Part shown: positions 35,780-44,637 of the stretch, piece after piece
Layout: each line of letters opens with the position of its first letter
Numbering within the stretch: the first letter of the stretch is position 1
Source of the DNA: CAYRHN01 sp964424115
Lineage (GTDB): Bacteria > Chloroflexota > Anaerolineae > Anaerolineales > Anaerolineaceae
Direction: 5' to 3'
Length of the DNA stretch: 64,000 bases
NCBI GenBank assembly: GCA_964424115.1
Contig: CAYRHN010000004.1
Location: forward strand, 222,743-286,742
The notes under the pieces: model-generated
What the model saw: the letters and a program-made list of their open reading frames with translations, nothing else
What the model was told of the DNA's origin: nothing
Databases searched by the model: none
Program-made: the position numbers and the translations under genes

Positions 35780-36746
35780 TGTGATGGCGCGCCAGATGGT
35801 GGCGCGCGGAGAGAAGGTGCGCACTTTTCAGCTGCCGGGCGAGGACTGCCGTAGTCTGGACGGGCTGGATGTAGAGCGCGTGGAGGGCAATGTATTGGAG
35901 CTGGATTCGCTCCGTCATGCCTTCGAGGGGGTGGATACCGTCTACCACCTGGCATCCCTGGTGACCCTTTTGCCGGGCAAACAGGAGCTGGTGCGGCGGG
36001 TGAATGTGGACGGCACGCGCAACGTGCTGCTGGCCGCGCGCGAGAAAGGCGTACGCCGCGTGGTCTATACCAGTTCGATCCACGCCCTCGGCCGCCCGCC
36101 GCTGGATGTGGCCATTGATGAATCGATCCCTTTTGACGACAAAAACCCGGCCGGAGAGTACGACCGCACCAAAGCCGAGGCCTCGCTGGTGGTGCTGCAG
36201 GCCGCCGCAGACGGACAGGACGCGGTCATTGTCTGCCCCACCGGTGTGCTGGGCCCCTATGACTACCGCGGGTCGGAGATGGGCAGCCTGCTGTGGACCT
36301 GGGCCAACCAGAAGGTCAATTTCCTGGTCAAGGGCGGCTACGACTGGGTGGACGTGCGCGACGTGGCGGCCGGGGAGATCCTGGCGGCCGAGCGCGGCAA
36401 GCAGGGCGAGACCTACATCCTCTCCGGCGAGCAGATCCCCCTGCTGCGCCTGTGGGAGTGGGTCAAGGAAGTGACCGGCCTGAAGGGATTTCACATTACC
36501 GTTCCCTTCTCGTTGGCCCGGGCAGTCGCACCGCTGGCTTCGGTCGTCTACCGCGCCACCCGCACCAAGCCGCAGTTCACCGAATATTCGCTTGAAACGA
36601 TTGTAAGCAATTCCAATATTCGCAACGCCAAGGCGCGCCGCGAGCTGGGTTATGCGCCGCGCGCCCTGCACGAGACCGTCGCGGATACCATCCGCTGGTG
36701 GAATGAGAATTACCGTCTGATCGCCACCACCCTGCGCAGCGGGTAG
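35742..36746 (+). CDS. NAD-dependent epimerase/dihydroflavonol reductase-like protein
   Basis: This 334-residue extended SDR enzyme starts MNLITGATGHIGN, an N-terminal Rossmann glycine motif (GxxGxxG). The active site shows YTSSIHALG and the Tyr-X3-Lys pair in EYDRTKAEA. FHITVPFSLARAV near residue 250 resembles related sugar or sterol dehydrogenases. Substrate is unknown; nucleotide-sugar epimerase, dihydroflavonol reductase and 3-beta-hydroxysteroid dehydrogenase groups share these motifs. It overlaps the TetR gene and is followed 2 bases later by a classical SDR. Confidence 0.86.
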   Translation: MNLITGATGHIGNVMARQMVARGEKVRTFQLPGEDCRSLDGLDVERVEGNVLELDSLRHAFEGVDTVYHLASLVTLLPGKQELVRRVNVDGTRNVLLAAREKGVRRVVYTSSIHALGRPPLDVAIDESIPFDDKNPAGEYDRTKAEASLVVLQAAADGQDAVIVCPTGVLGPYDYRGSEMGSLLWTWANQKVNFLVKGGYDWVDVRDVAAGEILAAERGKQGETYILSGEQIPLLRLWEWVKEVTGLKGFHITVPFSLARAVAPLASVVYRATRTKPQFTEYSLETIVSNSNIRNAKARRELGYAPRALHETVADTIRWWNENYRLIATTLRSG

Positions 36747-36748
36747 CC

Positions 36749-37558
36749 GTGTCTGATCAGGATTGGCAGGGCAAGCTGGCCCTCATCACCGGCGCCTCCA
36801 GCGGGATCGGCGCCCTGGCCGCCCAACACCTGGCCCAACGCGGGCTGCGCGTGGTGCTGGTGGCGCGCCGCCGCGCCCGCCTGGAAGATCTGGCGGATGA
36901 GATCTCCCGCGCGGGCGGCTGCGCCCGCGTGCTGCCCGCCGACCTCTCCCTGCCCGAGCAGCGCCAGTTCCTCTTTGAGCAGGTGCAGGCCCAGTTCGGC
37001 TGCCCGGATGTGCTGATCAACAACGCCGGGCTGGGCTGGTACGGCTACTTCAGCGAGATGGACTGGCAGACCCTGCACGATCTGCTCCAGGTGAACGTGT
37101 TGGCGGCGGTGGACCTGACCCGCCTGTTCCTGCCGGAGATGCGCGAGCGCAATTCCGGGCATATCATCAATGTCAGCTCCATCGCCGGCAGCATGCCCAA
37201 CCAGGGCATCGCCCTCTACTCGGCCAGCAAGTCCTTCCTGGATGCGATGACCACCTGCATCTATCGCGAACTTGTCGGCACGCGGGTGCACATCAGCAGC
37301 CTGCGCCCCGGCCCGGTCACCACCGAGTTCTTCAGCTCGGCGGCCGGGCGCCCCAACGGGGGAAAGGTGCCCGCCGAACGGTTTGCCGTCAGCCCCCAGG
37401 TTGTGGTAAACTCACTCTGGTCGCTGCTGCAAAAGCCCCGCCGCGTGCTATACGTGCCGCGCTACCTGGGCATTGCGCCGTGGATCGAATCGCTCTTCGG
37501 TTGGGTGATCGACCTGCTGGGGCCGCTGCTGCTGCGCCGATCCCATCCCCGCGCGTGA
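36749..37558 (+). CDS. Short-chain dehydrogenase/reductase
   Basis: This 269-residue classical SDR starts at GTG. The cofactor motif is TGASSGIG, with Arg residues after strand 2 (VARRRARL) suggesting NADP(H). NNAG is in INNAGLGWYG. The catalytic Ser is in NVSSIAGS and the Tyr-X3-Lys in YSASKSF. The C-terminal hydrophobic segment (IESLFGWVIDLLGPLLL) may attach it to the membrane. The alcohol or ketone substrate is unknown. Position inside the TetR operon suggests a shared pathway with the upstream epimerase-like enzyme. Confidence 0.92.
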   Translation: MSDQDWQGKLALITGASSGIGALAAQHLAQRGLRVVLVARRRARLEDLADEISRAGGCARVLPADLSLPEQRQFLFEQVQAQFGCPDVLINNAGLGWYGYFSEMDWQTLHDLLQVNVLAAVDLTRLFLPEMRERNSGHIINVSSIAGSMPNQGIALYSASKSFLDAMTTCIYRELVGTRVHISSLRPGPVTTEFFSSAAGRPNGGKVPAERFAVSPQVVVNSLWSLLQKPRRVLYVPRYLGIAPWIESLFGWVIDLLGPLLLRRSHPRA

Positions 37559-37567
37559 GGTTCATTG

Positions 37568-38086
37568 ATGGCGCAGCTTCCTCCTACTCCCTTTTCCGAT
37601 TCCTACTGGGTCATTCCTGGCAATTTCCTGGCCGGAGAGTATCCCGCCGTGCGCCTCTCGGAGGAATTGAGCCGCATCAAGCTGCGTAGCCTGCTCAAAG
37701 TTGGCATCGACACCTTTTTCGACCTGACCAAACCCGGCGAATTGACCCCTTACGATACCCTGCTGGCCGAGGAGGCCGCCTGGTTGGATAAGCCCGCCAG
37801 CTACCTGCGCCATCCCATCCAGGATTTCGGCATCCCCTCCCACGCCGAGATGGATGCCCTGCTGGGCGATATCGAGCGGGCTCTGGCCGCCGGAAAGCAT
37901 CTCTACCTGCACTGCTGGGGCGGGATCGGCCGCACCGGCACCGTGGTGGCCTGTTACCTGGTGCGCCGCGGTGCATCCGGCGAAGCAGCCCTGCGCCAGT
38001 TAAGGCAGCTGCGCGAGGCCTGCGGGATTTTCTGGCCCCCCTCTCCCGAAAGCGACGCCCAGCGCGAATTCGTGCTGAATTATTAG
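37568..38086 (+). CDS. Dual-specificity/tyrosine phosphatase-like protein
   Basis: This 172-residue protein ends the TetR operon. It carries HCWGGIGRTGTV, the Cys-X5-Arg phosphatase loop with HC and GRTG. An Asp/Glu-rich stretch ahead may supply the general acid. An in-frame TTG lies directly before the ATG; I use the ATG at 37568. Similar proteins act on phosphotyrosine or on phosphorylated sugars and lipids. With two oxidoreductases beside it, a small-molecule substrate is conceivable. Confidence 0.82.
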   Translation: MAQLPPTPFSDSYWVIPGNFLAGEYPAVRLSEELSRIKLRSLLKVGIDTFFDLTKPGELTPYDTLLAEEAAWLDKPASYLRHPIQDFGIPSHAEMDALLGDIERALAAGKHLYLHCWGGIGRTGTVVACYLVRRGASGEAALRQLRQLREACGIFWPPSPESDAQREFVLNY

Positions 38087-38117
38087 GTGTAGTTTTTTGC
38101 GGGGGAGGGAGTATCAA

Positions 38118-38153
38118 AAGGGGAAGGGGGCGCGATAGCGCCCCCTTCCCCTT
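38118..38153. terminator. Strong 16-bp hairpin between convergent operons
   Basis: AAGGGGAAGGGGGCGC (38118-38133) and its exact complement (38138-38153) surround a GATA tetraloop. It lies between the phosphatase stop and the convergent symporter stop. The T-run is weak (TTAATAAATT), but stem strength suggests termination or mRNA protection. Confidence 0.75.
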
Positions 38154-38241
38154 AATAAATTCCCCTCCCCGCCGAAAAATTGCGTCGATCGTGAAGCATT
38201 TTGGCGGGGAGGGGATAAAGGGGTGGGGTGCCCCCGTCAGC

Positions 38242-39648
38242 TTATTTTCCTTGTTTCTCCAGCAGCGCTTTTTCCTTGGCCTCGTGCCGCGCGGCCAGTT
38301 CCTTCTTGACCTGTTCCCATTTCTTGCCGAACAGGGGATAGAAATATATAGAAATGAAGGACACCACCAGCAGGATGCCCGGGATCAGCATCCAGGCGGT
38401 GATGATGCCCGTGGAGACCTGCTCCATCTTGTCCGCCGGGGTGACCTGCCCGGCTACGTAGCCGGAACTGGCAGCGATGGTCAGGAAGGCTGCCTGCGCC
38501 AGGCTGATGGCCGGCTTGGTGACGAAACTGTTGATCCCGGCGTACATACCCTCGCGGCGCAGCCCGGTGCGGGTCTCGTCGTGGTCGATCACATCCCCGT
38601 TCATGATCGGGATCAGGTACATTCCCCCGGCAAAGCCCAGCCCGATGCAGAAGAAGCTCAGCATCGAACCGAACTGGGTCTTGCCCAGCAGCAGCATGAT
38701 GAAGCAGCCCAGCGCGAAGATCGCCAGCCAGACCTGCAGGCAGCGCTTTACCCCCCAGCGGTCGCGCATATTCACCCAGAAGAAAACCCCGGCAACGATG
38801 CCGACTGCCAGAGCCACATAAGTGAAGATGGGATTGACCAGGCCGATGACATGGTCAAAGTAATAGAACACGCCCTGCATCAGCCCGGTCTGGCAGTAGA
38901 TGACGGTGAAGCTGGAGACCAGGAAGATCAGGAAGGGTACGTTCTTGAAGCTTTCCACCAGCGCCTTGAGGAAGGGCGGCTGCTCCTCGGCCTGCTGGAA
39001 GGACTTTTCCTTGTAGAAGAAGGTGGAGAAATAGACGATTAGCCCGGCCAGGATGCCCAGCCCGATCATCATCCAGCGGAAGGGGGTGGGGTCGTCCACG
39101 CCCGGCACCGGCTTGATCATCGGCAGCACCACCAGCGGCACGCCGATCGAAATGGCCTGGAACATGATCTTCCAGATGAAGACGCTCGAGCGGGCCTTGT
39201 TGGAGACGGCCATCTCGTAGGGCATAATGTAGATGCTGGTGGCGATGGCTGTGTAGAGCGTGTCGTACAGGAACAGCCCGATCAGCAGCTGGATGAACAG
39301 CGCGGTGTCCTGCCCCTGCGTGCCGGGAAAATCGACGAACAGCAGGATATAGGCCAGGGCGATGATCGGCGCCCCGTAGCGGATGTAGGGGATGCGCCGG
39401 CCCAGCTTGCTCTTGGTGCGGTCGCTGATGTAGCCGAAGAGCGGATCGTTGATCGAGTTCCAGATCATGAAGATCAGCCAGACGACGGATGCCGAGGCGG
39501 TGCTCAGCCCGCGGATCTCGGTGAAATACCAGGTTAGCGCGCCGCCGCCGACCACGGCTTGCAGCAGGGCCACCGCCGCATCCGCGCCGGAGACCCACAC
39601 GCGGCTCTTGACAGGAATATACTCTTCCTGCGCTTTAGGGGTTGTCAT
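38242..39648 (-). CDS. GPH-family sugar:cation symporter
   Basis: This 468-residue polytopic protein of the glycoside-pentoside-hexuronide group has about 12 hydrophobic helices. Diagnostic motifs are NSINDPLFGYISDRTKSKLGRR (loop 2-3) and MPYEMAVSNKARS in helix 4-5. The start MTTPKAQ at 39648 follows GAGGAGAG; a longer frame to 39684 has no ribosome site. Family members import melibiose, xylosides, glucuronides or other glycosides with Na+ or H+. No glycosidase lies beside it, so substrate is open. A TATAAT (39695-39690) and the gapped repeat GTGAA-N9-TTCAC lie upstream. Confidence 0.9.
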   Translation of the reverse strand: MTTPKAQEEYIPVKSRVWVSGADAAVALLQAVVGGGALTWYFTEIRGLSTASASVVWLIFMIWNSINDPLFGYISDRTKSKLGRRIPYIRYGAPIIALAYILLFVDFPGTQGQDTALFIQLLIGLFLYDTLYTAIATSIYIMPYEMAVSNKARSSVFIWKIMFQAISIGVPLVVLPMIKPVPGVDDPTPFRWMMIGLGILAGLIVYFSTFFYKEKSFQQAEEQPPFLKALVESFKNVPFLIFLVSSFTVIYCQTGLMQGVFYYFDHVIGLVNPIFTYVALAVGIVAGVFFWVNMRDRWGVKRCLQVWLAIFALGCFIMLLLGKTQFGSMLSFFCIGLGFAGGMYLIPIMNGDVIDHDETRTGLRREGMYAGINSFVTKPAISLAQAAFLTIAASSGYVAGQVTPADKMEQVSTGIITAWMLIPGILLVVSFISIYFYPLFGKKWEQVKKELAARHEAKEKALLEKQGK

Positions 39649-39689
39649 AGGTGCTCTCTCCTCTAGTGAAATGTTACCGTTCACATGCT

Positions 39690-39695
39690 ATTATA
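39690..39695 (-). promoter_or_regulatory. -10 box of the GPH symporter gene
   Basis: TATAAT on the minus strand lies about 40 bases before the ATG. A clear -35 is missing. The remaining 180 bases up to the HEPN gene contain only a degenerate GCGAAGGCGC-type dispersed repeat near 39785-39815. Confidence 0.4.
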
Positions 39696-39880
39696 CACCC
39701 GATTCCTCCGCGCAAGGGAAAAAGTGAGCTTTGATTGGCAAGAATGGGCATAAAATCACCCCGGCTGGTTGGAGCGAAATCCTTAACGCAAGCGCGCGAA
39801 GGCGCAGAGAATAAACAAGCGCAGGGACCGTTGCTAAAACGCATATAATTCAGCAGGAAGATTGCGGAATGACTACTTTT

Positions 39881-40495
39881 TTAATTAATATTGAAATGCT
39901 TACGGATTGAATTCCCGCGCTTGAATGCTTTGTAATATTTATCCAACTTGCGGTAGAGAATATAGCCCTCGTCGTTTGCAGCTTTCAGCTTTTCCTGCAT
40001 GCCATCGGGATTGATCGTCAGCAAATCATGTACCAATGAATTTCGAGTTGTCGTCCATGTAGAAATATCATCGAGAACAGCGGGAATTTCGAAGGCGTTT
40101 CTCGATCTACAAACCTGCCTGGAAAGCACATCCGCATAATTTTCAGAGTTCTCAATAGAATCACGGCTTCTTGAAAATTCGAGAATGGTCTTGAAATATT
40201 CCAACTTGTCCGATATGCGCCACAACTTGATTTGTCTCCGTTCATTGATTCCTAGAATATCAAGAAGAAACCCCCGCACTTGTGGGTTATTTGTAATGTA
40301 TTCACGGGTATCGTCAAAGATGCCTGCATAAAATAATAACGAAGATAGTTTATCCTCAAAAAGGGCATACAGAATTTGAATCCCTTCTAGATAAAATCCC
40401 CACTCTATCGCTAAATCATAACGAAAGATCTGGTTACAATAAGCCTGGTTTTTGCCCTGGTTATCAATGACTGGAGTAAATTCATGTGAAGCCAT
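39881..40495 (-). CDS. HEPN-like protein, AT-rich, probably acquired
   Basis: This 204-residue helical protein is clearly more AT-rich than its neighbours. Near residue 150 it has TTRNSLVHDLLTI, an R-X4-H motif in a predicted helix as in HEPN ribonucleases and related binding domains. The rest (FEDKLSSLLFYAGIFDD, GINERRQIKLWRISDKLEYF) resembles abortive-infection and stress-linked HEPN proteins only in general helical character. No antitoxin or nucleotidyltransferase partner is adjacent. Function as an RNase is inference from the motif alone. Confidence 0.5.
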   Translation of the reverse strand: MASHEFTPVIDNQGKNQAYCNQIFRYDLAIEWGFYLEGIQILYALFEDKLSSLLFYAGIFDDTREYITNNPQVRGFLLDILGINERRQIKLWRISDKLEYFKTILEFSRSRDSIENSENYADVLSRQVCRSRNAFEIPAVLDDISTWTTTRNSLVHDLLTINPDGMQEKLKAANDEGYILYRKLDKYYKAFKRGNSIRKHFNIN

Positions 40496-40534
40496 TAGTT
40501 CACTGCCTTTTATGACACGAACATGTAATTAGTT

Positions 40535-40563
40535 TGTAGGGTGCGTTGCCAACGCACCCTACA
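40535..40563. repeat. Palindrome TGTAGGGTGCGTTG / CAACGCACCCTACA
   Basis: Perfect 14-bp arms separated by one base. It lies after the ligase stop codon on the minus strand and may act as terminator or as a REP-like dispersed element. Confidence 0.65.
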
Positions 40564-40598
40564 TCTTTGCATCTGAGTACCCCTTCGGGATAGCGCGG

Positions 40599-42710
40599 TC
40601 AGGCTTTCTTCCTCGCCCGCACGTCCACGGCGAAGGCGCCCTGCCCCTCCGCCAGCGCGCGCAGCGGATTGACCTCGATCTCGGCGATCTCCGGGAATTC
40701 GTGCGCCAGCTGGGCCAGCCTTGCCAGCCCATCCGCGGCGGCGGCCCGGTCGGCCGGCGGCAGGTTGCGGAAGCCCTTCAGCTTGCGCCCCGCCCAGGTC
40801 TTTTCCAGCATCTCCTCCGCCTCGCGCGCCGAGAGCGGCGCCAGGGCAAAGGCCACGTCCTTCAAGCCCTCCACCTCCACCCCGCCGGAACCGAACATCA
40901 CCAGCGCCCCGAACTGCGGGTCCTGCACCACCCCCAGGATCACTTCCTGGCCGGGGGGCAGCATGCGCTGCACGTGCGCGCCTTCCAGGCGGGCCTGCGG
41001 CGCGGCCGCGCGCGCCCGCTGGGTGACCGTCTCGAAGGCCTGGGCCACCTCGGCGGCGTTCTTCAGGTTGAGCAGCACCCCGCCGATGTCGGATTTGTGC
41101 GAAATATCCGCCGAAGCCACCTTGACCACCACCGGGTAGCCGGTCTGCTCGGCCAGCTGCGCCGCCTGTTCGGGGGTGGCGGCCAGGCGCAACTTGAGCG
41201 TGGCGATCCCGTACACCTCCAGCAGGTCCAGGGCCAGGTCGGGCGGCAGCCATTCTCCACCGGGGATCTTGGCGATCCGTCCGCGCAGGTCGCGCAGTTC
41301 GGCGGGCCTGGGATGGGCAGGCAGCGCCGGTGCTTCGTCCAGCCATGCCAGCATCTCGGCCCTGCGGCAGAGCGCCCCCAGCGCCGAGGCCGCCCACTCC
41401 GCGAAACGGTATTCCACCACATGCGCGGCGCGGAAGAACTCCACCCCCTCCTGGATCAATTTCTCGCCCATCACCGCCACCACCACGGGCTTATCTACCA
41501 CCTGGATGATCGGGATGATCGCCTTGGCCACTGCCCCGGCGCTGGAGGCCGGCGGCGGGGGCAGGATGACGATCACGCTGTCCACGCCCGGGTCGTCCAG
41601 CACGATCTTCAGGCACTGCGCGTAATGTTCCGGCGGGGCCGAGGCCAGCATGTCCACCGGGTTGTGCAGGCTGGCGGCCGCCGGCAGGACGGCCTTCAGC
41701 GCGTCGTGGCTGGCCTGCGAGAGGTCGGCCAGGCGCAGCCCGTTCATTTCCAGCGCGTCGGCGGCGGTCACGCCCGGCCCGCCGGCGTTGGTCAGCACCG
41801 CCACCCGCCGCCCTTTGGGTAAGGGGCACCAGGCCAGCGCGCGCGCCCAGTGGAACATTTCCTCGGTCGTGTTGGCGCGGATCACGCCCGCCTTGGCAAA
41901 GGCCGCGTCGTAAGCGGTCTCGGCGCCCGCCAGCGCCCCGGTGTGCGAGGCGGCGGCGCGTTTGCCCGCTTCGAAGCGCCCCACCTTCAGCGCCACCAGC
42001 GGTTTCTTGCGGCTGGCCGCTCGCGCCGTTTCCACGAAGCGCGGGCCGTCCCGCAGGCTTTCCAGGTACAGCGTCACCACTTTGGTATGCCTGTTCTCTA
42101 CCACGTGCGGGAGCATGTCCGTCTCGGTCACGTCCGCCTGGTTGCCCAGGCTGGCCAGGTAAGAGATGCCGAAGCCCTGCCCGCGGATCCAGTCGATCAC
42201 CGCCGCGCAGATCGCGCCCGAGTGGGAGATGAAGGCCACCTCGCCGGTGGGGGGCGGCGGCGGCTGCAGGAAGGTGGTATCCAGCGGCAGGTGGGTGTTC
42301 ATCAGCCCGATGCAGTTCGGCCCGATCAGGCGCATCCCGTAGCGCGCGGCGATCTGCACGCACTGCGTTTCCAGGGCGGCCCCTTCCGGCCCCGTCTCGC
42401 GGAAGCCCCCGCTGGCGATGATCGCGGCACGGATGCCGCGCTCGCCGCACTGCGTCAGCGCATCCGGCACGTAGGGCGGCGGCACCAGGATCACCGCCAG
42501 GTCCACCGGGTCGGGCACGTGGGCCACGTCCGGGTAGATTGGCAGCCCCAGCAGGCTGTCGCCCTTGGGGTTGACGAAGTGCACTGCACCCGTGTAACCG
42601 GATTGCAGCAAGTTGCGCGCCAGGCCGTAGCCCAGCTTGGTCGGGTCGCGCGAGACGCCGATCACCGCCACGCCCTGCGGGGTGAAGAATGGAGCCAGCG
42701 AATCAGTCAT
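40599..42710 (-). CDS. Acetate--CoA ligase (ADP-forming), fused alpha and beta subunits
   Basis: This 703-residue enzyme converts acyl-CoA, ADP and phosphate to acid, CoA and ATP, giving substrate-level ATP in anaerobes and archaea. Residues ~1-450 are the alpha part: CoA-binding GVSRDPTKLGYGLARNL, HSGAICAAV, and AASHTGALAGAE with the His expected to be phosphorylated. Residues ~470-700 form the beta ATP-grasp part (GYPVVVKVASADISHKSDIGG, EVILGVVQDPQFG, EIEVNPLRA). The fusion is common in this family. The gene is monocistronic. It could also act on other short or branched acids. Confidence 0.92.
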   Translation of the reverse strand: MTDSLAPFFTPQGVAVIGVSRDPTKLGYGLARNLLQSGYTGAVHFVNPKGDSLLGLPIYPDVAHVPDPVDLAVILVPPPYVPDALTQCGERGIRAAIIASGGFRETGPEGAALETQCVQIAARYGMRLIGPNCIGLMNTHLPLDTTFLQPPPPPTGEVAFISHSGAICAAVIDWIRGQGFGISYLASLGNQADVTETDMLPHVVENRHTKVVTLYLESLRDGPRFVETARAASRKKPLVALKVGRFEAGKRAAASHTGALAGAETAYDAAFAKAGVIRANTTEEMFHWARALAWCPLPKGRRVAVLTNAGGPGVTAADALEMNGLRLADLSQASHDALKAVLPAAASLHNPVDMLASAPPEHYAQCLKIVLDDPGVDSVIVILPPPPASSAGAVAKAIIPIIQVVDKPVVVAVMGEKLIQEGVEFFRAAHVVEYRFAEWAASALGALCRRAEMLAWLDEAPALPAHPRPAELRDLRGRIAKIPGGEWLPPDLALDLLEVYGIATLKLRLAATPEQAAQLAEQTGYPVVVKVASADISHKSDIGGVLLNLKNAAEVAQAFETVTQRARAAAPQARLEGAHVQRMLPPGQEVILGVVQDPQFGALVMFGSGGVEVEGLKDVAFALAPLSAREAEEMLEKTWAGRKLKGFRNLPPADRAAAADGLARLAQLAHEFPEIAEIEVNPLRALAEGQGAFAVDVRARKKA

Positions 42711-42984
42711 AGGGAACCTCTCGGATAGGATTTGAACCGCGAAAATCCAAAGGGAATCATGGGTTTAAGATCTTTGAACACGGATTTAACGGATCGAACG
42801 GATACACACGGATCGGATAACAGAACTTTTATGGGGGTAAAAAACCGCTTTGTTTCGAGGTAAATGATTCTATAGATTGATTATAGCAAAGAACCCCGCC
42901 CGCAAAATGGACTATAATCCTTAATCAAACCGATTAATCTCCTTTATTCTCCGCGCCTCTGCGTGAAAGATTTTTTCCCATACT
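42711..42984. repeat. Divergent intergenic region with dispersed repeats and a -10 box
   Basis: Contains a CACGGATTTAACGGAT-type repeat at about 42778-42818 and traces of the CCGCGAA / CGCGCCTCTGCGTG family at 42735 and 42950. TATAAT at 42913-42918 probably serves the transglutaminase lipoprotein gene. No small gene is evident. Confidence 0.45.
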
Positions 42985-44043
42985 ATGAAAAGATCCTTCC
43001 TTCCCCTCCTCCTCGTCCTGCTCCTCCTGGCGGCCTGCAACCTGCCCGTCCGCCGCACTGCCACGCCCCTTCCGCCGCGCGAAGCCACCCCCACCCGCGC
43101 CCTTCCCACGCCCGCGGCCACCGGCCTTCCGCCCACCCTCACCCCCACGATCGGGAACCAGCCCGGCCTGACCATCACCAGCTCGCGCACCTACGACCTG
43201 GCCTTCGAGGTCACCCTCTACAACCAGGGCAGCGGCGCCGCCAGCAAGGTGGAACTGACCGTGGCCTTGATCTCCTCGGTCGACCCCTTCCAGGAAGTGT
43301 TGTCGATGAGCAGCACCCACCACTACTCTGTCGAGACCGACGAATACGACAACCAGTACGCGGTGGTCGAGCTGAACGACTTTCCCTCCGGCGGGACGGA
43401 GACGGTGCGTTTTGAGTACCGGGTGAAGGTCAACGGCCTGTCCTACGACCTGGGCGATTGCACCGGTGACTATACGGGCTACGACACCTTTGCCGAACCC
43501 TACATCGAGGCGGATGCGCCGGAGATCGCCGACAAAGCCGCCGAGCTGTCGCAGGGCGCGCTGACCCCCTGCGATTCAGCCCGCGCCTTCTACGAGTTCA
43601 TTGGCGATAACATGGATTACAACGGTTACAACCCCGGCGACATCGGCGCGCTGGGTGCGCTGGAGACGCTGGCCGGGGACTGCACCGAATTCTCGGACCT
43701 GCTGACCGCCCTCAGCCGCGCTGCGGGCATCCCTGCCCGTCCGGTGGAGGGGGTCACCTGCTGCACCACCGCCGAGGAATACACTGCCGGGAATGTCAAA
43801 CATAACTGGCTGCTGCTCAACCTGCCCGGCAGCGGCTGGGTGCCGGTCGATCCCACCTGGGGCCGTTTCCCCAACCAGCGCGACGACTTTTTCGCCGCCA
43901 TCGACGACCAGCACATCCTCCTCACCCTCGGCCGCAACCCCGCTCCGCTCAATTCCTACCACGGCTACACCTACACCTGGTGGGGCAGCAATGTGGATAT
44001 CACCAACGAGGAGACCTGGAGCGTGCTGGAAGTGACGCCTTAA
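42985..44043 (+). CDS. Transglutaminase-like lipoprotein
   Basis: This 352-residue protein has a signal sequence with lipobox LLAAC, then a Pro/Thr-rich spacer. Residues ~60-160 form a beta-rich N-terminal region. The transglutaminase core (residues ~190-310) has GDCTEFSDLLTALSRAAGIPAR with the nucleophile Cys, KHNWLLLN with the catalytic His, and WVPVDPTWG with Asp. Bacterial members act as cysteine proteases or crosslinking enzymes outside the cell. A role in envelope maintenance is likely, but the substrate is unknown. It ends at a long perfect hairpin. Confidence 0.88.
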   Translation: MKRSFLPLLLVLLLLAACNLPVRRTATPLPPREATPTRALPTPAATGLPPTLTPTIGNQPGLTITSSRTYDLAFEVTLYNQGSGAASKVELTVALISSVDPFQEVLSMSSTHHYSVETDEYDNQYAVVELNDFPSGGTETVRFEYRVKVNGLSYDLGDCTGDYTGYDTFAEPYIEADAPEIADKAAELSQGALTPCDSARAFYEFIGDNMDYNGYNPGDIGALGALETLAGDCTEFSDLLTALSRAAGIPARPVEGVTCCTTAEEYTAGNVKHNWLLLNLPGSGWVPVDPTWGRFPNQRDDFFAAIDDQHILLTLGRNPAPLNSYHGYTYTWWGSNVDITNEETWSVLEVTP

Positions 44044-44049
44044 AAAGTT

Positions 44050-44086
44050 CAGGGTGCTTTGCTCGCATTGCGAGCAAAGCACCCTG
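44050..44086. terminator. Bidirectional terminator, 18-bp stem
   Basis: CAGGGTGCTTTGCTCGCA (44050-44067) is followed after one base by its exact complement. A-rich on the left and TTCTATTTTATT on the right, it lies between two convergent genes. Confidence 0.85.
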
Positions 44087-44112
44087 CGTTCTATTTTATT
44101 GAGCGAAACCGC

Positions 44113-44637
44113 TTAAAAATCGTTTGACTTTGGCTTGCGCAGCGAGCGGAAGAGCATTACCCCGCCGCCCAGGATGAGGATCACCGCGCCGATCGCCTTC
44201 AGCACCGGCTTGCCGAACAGCGAGCCGAACAACCCGAACACTGCCAGAGAGACCAACGCCATCCACATCCCGGTGCGGGTGGTCACCTCGCCCCACTGCC
44301 CGTACCAGGAGGCCAGCATGATTCCCAAGCCCACCCCGCCGGGGATGAGCGTCCAGCCGTAAGCCCACAGGACCCAATCGCCGGTCAGGGTGCAGTACAG
44401 GAAGATCACGCCCAGGGTCAACATGATCGCGCCGGGGATGAACAGCGCTGAGAGACCCTTGCGCTGCTCGCGCCAGACCAGCGGCGGGATGAAGAACCCG
44501 GCCGCCAGGACAAAGAAGATGATCGGCCAGGTCTTGCCGAATGACAGCCCGGGGATCAGGTTGAGGACCAGGATCAACACGCCCAGGCCGATCAGGAGGA
44601 CAGCAAAAGTGATGGATGCGCGGTTATTATTGTCCAT
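44113..44637 (-). CDS. Small polytopic membrane protein
   Basis: This 174-residue protein has five to six hydrophobic helices and almost no soluble domain. The spacing of GLGVLILVLNLIPG, WPIIFFVLAAGFFIPP and GAVILILGGGVMLF resembles the membrane parts of LiaI/LiaF-type and DUF5668 envelope proteins, but no DNA-binding or sensory domain is attached. I cannot assign a function. A single gene convergent to the transglutaminase lipoprotein. Confidence 0.6.
   Translation of the reverse strand: MDNNNRASITFAVLLIGLGVLILVLNLIPGLSFGKTWPIIFFVLAAGFFIPPLVWREQRKGLSALFIPGAIMLTLGVIFLYCTLTGDWVLWAYGWTLIPGGVGLGIMLASWYGQWGEVTTRTGMWMALVSLAVFGLFGSLFGKPVLKAIGAVILILGGGVMLFRSLRKPKSNDF

Noticed and set aside
40496..40530. 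Possible half SOS box (CGAACATGTAATT) upstream of the HEPN gene
   Set aside because: Only one half-site matches; the GAAC-N4-GTTC palindrome is not complete.
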